From contig JAENJB010000056.1 of the NCBI GenBank assembly GCA_016844565.1, forward strand, positions 1-15,875: a DNA stretch of 15,875 nt. Reading direction: 5' to 3'. The notes under the pieces are model-generated. The model did not search any database. It was given only the letters and a program-made list of their open reading frames with translations, and was not told where the DNA came from. The stretch is from Dehalococcoidia bacterium (lineage in GTDB: Bacteria; Chloroflexota; Dehalococcoidia; JAENJB01). A program made the translations under genes and the position numbers. Below, one piece after another: positions 12,906 to 15,875 of this stretch (positions are counted from its first letter, which is position 1; each line of letters starts with the position of its first letter).

Positions 12906-13573
12906 CGCCTGACCTCCCTTTTCTCCCTGACCCGGCGGCGAAAGATGACCTCCACCTTCCTCATGTCCCCCACACCTTTGAGGGTAGAGGTTATTGCCAT
13001 AAGAACTCTCGAATAGACCTCCTCGACATAGGGTTTTAGATAGGCCGGCGCATCGTTAACCGTGACCATCACTTCCTCTTCAGTGTCCCGGGAGATAAAG
13101 GCCTGCTCAATCAGGCCGGCAATGCCGGCGATATCCCCCGGCCGGTACTCGGGTATTGCTACTTTCATCGGCTCATCGCTCACCACGGCGAAAAGGCGGT
13201 TCGGAGGGAATAGCAGCCCCTCTCCCTGCTCCTTCCGGTGCACCTCGATCTTCGGCGCCCGGCCCCCCTTGAAACCCTCAGCCAGGACGATGTCTGCATC
13301 TCCCAGCAAGGTGACAAGCTGCTCCAGAGGGATGTCATCCTCTACCTTCCTGCTATAGGCCAGGCGATGCGGCGAACTGAGGGCCACCACGTCGCTGCCC
13401 GCACGAGCCATTCTCCAGCTATCCTTGCCGGGTGTGTCCGTCTCTACGTCCTCATGACTGTGCTTGATGGTGGCTATCCGGTAGCCGCGCCGTTTCAATT
13501 CAGCCACCAGCTCCTCCAGAAGAGTTGTCTTCCCCGACTCGGACTTGCCCACGAAAGAGACCACAAACGGCAC
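12902..13573 (-). CDS. mobB: Molybdopterin-guanine dinucleotide biosynthesis protein MobB, with C-terminal extension
   Basis: GTP-binding accessory protein for attaching GMP to molybdopterin. The P-loop GKSESGKTT covers residues 9-17. IATIKHSHEDVETDTPGKDSWR and the segment DIVLAEGFKGGRAPKIEVHR are diagnostic. The start is GTG 13573, one base after the moeA stop, so translation is coupled. The usual domain ends near residue 160. About 60 further residues (VMVTVNDAPAYLKPYVEEVY to RRRVREKREVRR) form an extra domain that I do not recognise, ending in a very basic tail. Confidence 0.92.
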   Translation of the reverse strand: MPFVVSFVGKSESGKTTLLEELVAELKRRGYRIATIKHSHEDVETDTPGKDSWRMARAGSDVVALSSPHRLAYSRKVEDDIPLEQLVTLLGDADIVLAEGFKGGRAPKIEVHRKEQGEGLLFPPNRLFAVVSDEPMKVAIPEYRPGDIAGIAGLIEQAFISRDTEEEVMVTVNDAPAYLKPYVEEVYSRVLMAITSTLKGVGDMRKVEVIFRRRVREKREVRR

Positions 13574-13574
13574 G

Positions 13575-14858
13575 CTATTCCTCCCCCCAATCCAGCATCA
13601 TCACATTGAGAGAGTCACCGGGCTTCACCTCGACCATCTCCTCGGGCACGATGGCGAGACCGTTGGCCTTAACCATAGAGGTCAGGATCCCCGAACCCTG
13701 ACCTCCGGTGGTACGCGCGAAGTACCGGCCATCTCTTCTGGTCGCAATGACTCGAGCGAAGATGCGCCGTCCATCCTCGTTCTTGATGCCGTCCTCCATC
13801 ACCGCTCGAATGGTCGGCTTAACGAAGTTCTGCTTGCCCATCATCTTCAGAATGGCGGGACGGGCGAAGAGCTCAAAGACTATCATGGAGCTGACGGGAT
13901 TGCCGGGCACTCCCAGGTGAGGCACGCCACCCTTGCGCCCGGCCGCCTTTCCTCCCCGAAACACGCCGAAGGCCAGTGGCTTGCCTGGCTTCATACGCAC
14001 CGTCCAGAAGGCCACCTCCCCTTCCCTGGCGAGCACCTCTTTGACCACGTCATAGTAGCCCTGAGACACCCCCCCGGAGGTAATGAGCATGTCCGAGTCT
14101 AACCCCTCCTGTATGCGGCGGGAAAGCTCCTTCATATCGTCCGGCGCAATGCCCATAACCCGCGGTATCCCACCGTAGCGCTGGACCTGGGTGGCCAGGG
14201 TATAGGTGTTGCTGTTGTGTATCTTCCCGAAAGGCAAAGGCTTGTCGATGTCCACCAGCTCGTCGCCAGTCGCCAGAATGGCCACCACCGGCCGCCGGAT
14301 GACCTTGAGCCTGGCCCGTCCGATGGAGGCCAGCACCCCGATTTCCTGCGGACGGAGAACAGCGCCCTTGCTGACGAGCAAGTCCCCGGAACGGATATCC
14401 TCTCCCGCCAGGCGGATGTTTTTTCCCAGGGGCAACGCCCGCCGTATGTTCACCCCGGAGAGAGACACGCCGGAGCGATGCCGCTCCTGCCCGTCGGTGT
14501 CCTCGAAGGGGACGATCGTGTCAGCGCCCTCCGGCACTGCCGCCCCGGTCATTATACTCATGGCCTCCCCCCGGCCCACCTTCCCCTTGCTCACCGTGCC
14601 TGCAGGCACCTCTCCGATTACCTTGAGCGGCTGCGGGTTCTTCTCACTAGCGCCAGCAATGCTCTCCGCCCGGACTGCATAGCCATCCATGCCTGCGTTG
14701 TCCAGAGGAGGGACGTCTATGGGCGAGTGGATATCCTCGGCGGCAACCTGGCCCAGGCAATCCAGCACGTGCTTTTCCTCAGGCTCCAGCACCGCGATAT
14801 AGCCCAGGATCTTCTCCAGAGCCTCTTCAACGCTAATCATTCGAGGACTGCTTATCAA
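13575..14858 (-). CDS. moeA: Molybdopterin molybdenumtransferase MoeA
   Basis: Inserts molybdate into adenylylated molybdopterin to make Mo-cofactor. At 427 aa it has all family signatures in order: PPLDNAGMDGYAV (about 50-62), GEVPAG, TGAAVPEGADTIVPFE, ATGDELV, ITSGGVSQGYYD, VRMKPGKPLAFG and GVPGNPVSSM. A C-terminal domain IV follows (about 350-427). TTG 14858 has a good ribosome-binding site (AGGTGA at 14862-14867); ATG 14840 would also leave the domain intact but has no obvious site. It sits 58 bp after mobA and 1 bp before mobB in one leftward operon. Confidence 0.94.
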   Translation of the reverse strand: MISSPRMISVEEALEKILGYIAVLEPEEKHVLDCLGQVAAEDIHSPIDVPPLDNAGMDGYAVRAESIAGASEKNPQPLKVIGEVPAGTVSKGKVGRGEAMSIMTGAAVPEGADTIVPFEDTDGQERHRSGVSLSGVNIRRALPLGKNIRLAGEDIRSGDLLVSKGAVLRPQEIGVLASIGRARLKVIRRPVVAILATGDELVDIDKPLPFGKIHNSNTYTLATQVQRYGGIPRVMGIAPDDMKELSRRIQEGLDSDMLITSGGVSQGYYDVVKEVLAREGEVAFWTVRMKPGKPLAFGVFRGGKAAGRKGGVPHLGVPGNPVSSMIVFELFARPAILKMMGKQNFVKPTIRAVMEDGIKNEDGRRIFARVIATRRDGRYFARTTGGQGSGILTSMVKANGLAIVPEEMVEVKPGDSLNVMMLDWGEE

Positions 14859-14916
14859 CTATCACCTGTAACAGCTCTTGGCCCCCTATTACTTATTGAA
14901 ACGATTCTCCCGGTTG

Positions 14917-15615
14917 CTAGATAGTCTTTATCCCGGAACACTGCAGGGCTGGATTCTCCTCCAGCAGTCTTGTCGCCCTCTCCATATCCTGCTGGGTATC
15001 GATATTAAAGTAGCTCAACCGCTGAGGGTCGAAGCGGTCAAGCTCCGCCGCGTCCAGATGCCGGACCTTCACCGTCCTCATCAGGTGTCGAATAGTGAAC
15101 CTATCCTCCCTCAACAGGGGCTCCATCGCCTCTGCGCACGCCTTGGAATAGACGGCATGTAGCGGTTCCACGAAATCATCTGAGAGAGGGACCACCATGT
15201 CGTATCCCTTCGCCTCGGAGAGCATGTAGGCCAGCAAATCCCTGTTCAGGAAGGGCATATCGCTGGCGACGACGATATTGAGAGGAGATTCCGAGGCCCT
15301 GAGACCGGTATAGATGCCCCCAAGAGGGCCTCTGCCGGGGAGAAGGTCAATCACCAGGTTGGATTCAAGGCCGCTGCCCTGAAAGGACGCTGCCTGCCGT
15401 TCCGAAGTCACTACCAGGATTCTCGAGCTCAACGGCGCCAGACACTCAATAACCCTTTCGACCAGTCTCTTCCCCCCGAAGACCTCCCAGACCTTGTTTC
15501 TCCCGAAGCGCACCCCCAGGCCACCGGCAAGGATGATAGAGGTCACCCCGGAGGCATGACGAACTGAATTATCCGTGGACGGAGTCGCTCCGTCGCCAAA
15601 ACGGGAACTTGTCAT
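14917..15615 (-). CDS. mobA: Molybdenum cofactor guanylyltransferase MobA
   Basis: Transfers GMP from GTP to the Mo-cofactor to make the guanine-dinucleotide form used by DMSO-reductase-type enzymes. The nucleotide-binding motif LAGGLGVRFGRNK (29-41, Lys41), GRGPLGGIYTGL and the metal-binding ASDMPFLN are clear. The first 23 residues are not conserved in the family and may be untranslated: ATG 15615 lies only 6 bp after a TAGAAT-like box, so it would be nearly leaderless, while GTG 15546 is an alternative without a strong ribosome-binding site. It is the first gene of the mobA-moeA-mobB-DUF362 operon. Confidence 0.92.
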   Translation of the reverse strand: MTSSRFGDGATPSTDNSVRHASGVTSIILAGGLGVRFGRNKVWEVFGGKRLVERVIECLAPLSSRILVVTSERQAASFQGSGLESNLVIDLLPGRGPLGGIYTGLRASESPLNIVVASDMPFLNRDLLAYMLSEAKGYDMVVPLSDDFVEPLHAVYSKACAEAMEPLLREDRFTIRHLMRTVKVRHLDAAELDRFDPQRLSYFNIDTQQDMERATRLLEENPALQCSGIKTI

Positions 15616-15711
15616 CCTACAATTCTATCATTACAAGTCAACACAACTTCTCGAAAATTGAAAACACTTCTCTTTCACAGCAGAGAGCAAGCGAGGATGG
15701 CCCCCCTCATT

Positions 15712-15875
15712 CTAACTCTCTCCCTCCAGGGGAGAGAGAAAAGCTTATGGAATTCCATCTCCCTTGACGGGAGAGGATAGGTGAGGGTGAATCCTCTTAA
15801 CCTGAGCAGTGTAGGATGGGTGAAGCGGAGTGTAACCCACCCTACAGATTACTTTAATTCCCGCGTGCGCGGGAA
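15712..15875. repeat. Cluster of palindromic interspersed repeats
   Basis: Four hairpins lie upstream of mobA. CTCTCTCCC (15716-15724) pairs with GGGAGAGAG (15730-15738). CTCCC pairs with GGGAG (15759-15773). GTAGGATGGGT (15811-15821) pairs with ACCCACCCTAC (15835-15845, 10 of 11). TTCCCGCG pairs with CGCGGGAA around a 2-base loop (15858-15875), ending at the window edge. They resemble three different interspersed families, and no gene is visible in 15616-15875. Confidence 0.65.

Noticed and set aside
15616..15711. Molybdenum-cofactor riboswitch upstream of mobA
   Set aside because: No room for the aptamer between the likely promoter and start codon, and no matching hairpin set is visible.

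Overview
The window looks like a stretch of chromosome from a Chloroflexota bacterium, probably Dehalococcoidia-like. This rests on recognising the style of several proteins (the zinc-ribbon tyrosine recombinase, the helix-turn-helix (HTH)/coiled-coil protein, the DUF362 and molybdenum-cofactor neighbours) and of the REP-like intergenic repeats. It is an inference, not a database result. The DNA is moderately GC-rich, and GTG and TTG starts are common.

Layout. (1) 1-2610 is a nest of insertion sequences: the last 45 bp of one IS701-type element, a complete but internally deleted IS5/IS1182-type element (50-1216), and an intact IS701-type element (1221-2606). They abut one another and are separated only by the tetranucleotide CTAG. 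(2) 2611-8870 is accessory DNA with two diverging blocks. The leftward block holds a short tyrosine recombinase with a zinc ribbon inserted in its catalytic domain, an HTH fragment, a long coiled-coil protein and an unrecognised 212-aa partner. An array of TGAAC/TGACC repeats with about 11-bp spacing lies directly upstream of the HTH fragment. The rightward block holds an HTH protein and a large serine recombinase. The two blocks meet in a roughly 100-bp control region carrying a perfect-consensus promoter and three CTACAT/ATGTAG half-sites. (3) 8848-9750 is a leftward lipoprotein of the glutaminyl-peptide cyclotransferase family, convergent with the serine recombinase. (4) 9786-10699 looks like a tiny tRNA-associated island: tRNA-Gln(CTG) is intact, the last 17 bp of its gene are repeated 897 bp away, and hicB-hicA plus a winged-helix gene lie between. 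(5) 10931-12164 carries rnc (RNase III), a small apparently frameshifted basic gene and an acylphosphatase gene, all rightward. (6) 12174-15615 is a leftward cluster mobA-moeA-mobB-DUF362 for the late steps of molybdenum-cofactor assembly. (7) The last 260 bp hold several palindromic interspersed repeats.

How the parts work together. The right-hand third is ordinary housekeeping. MoeA inserts molybdenum into molybdopterin, MobA attaches the guanine nucleotide, and MobB is the GTP-binding accessory protein. The accessory middle is the most interesting part. Two recombinases of unrelated families face outwards from one shared regulatory region, each associated with an HTH protein, and a helically phased repeat array precedes a DNA-binding/coiled-coil gene pair. 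This could be a degraded integrative element, or an element with its own partition-like or silencing module. The HTH/coiled-coil gene appears broken by a frameshifting deletion, so this copy may be decaying.
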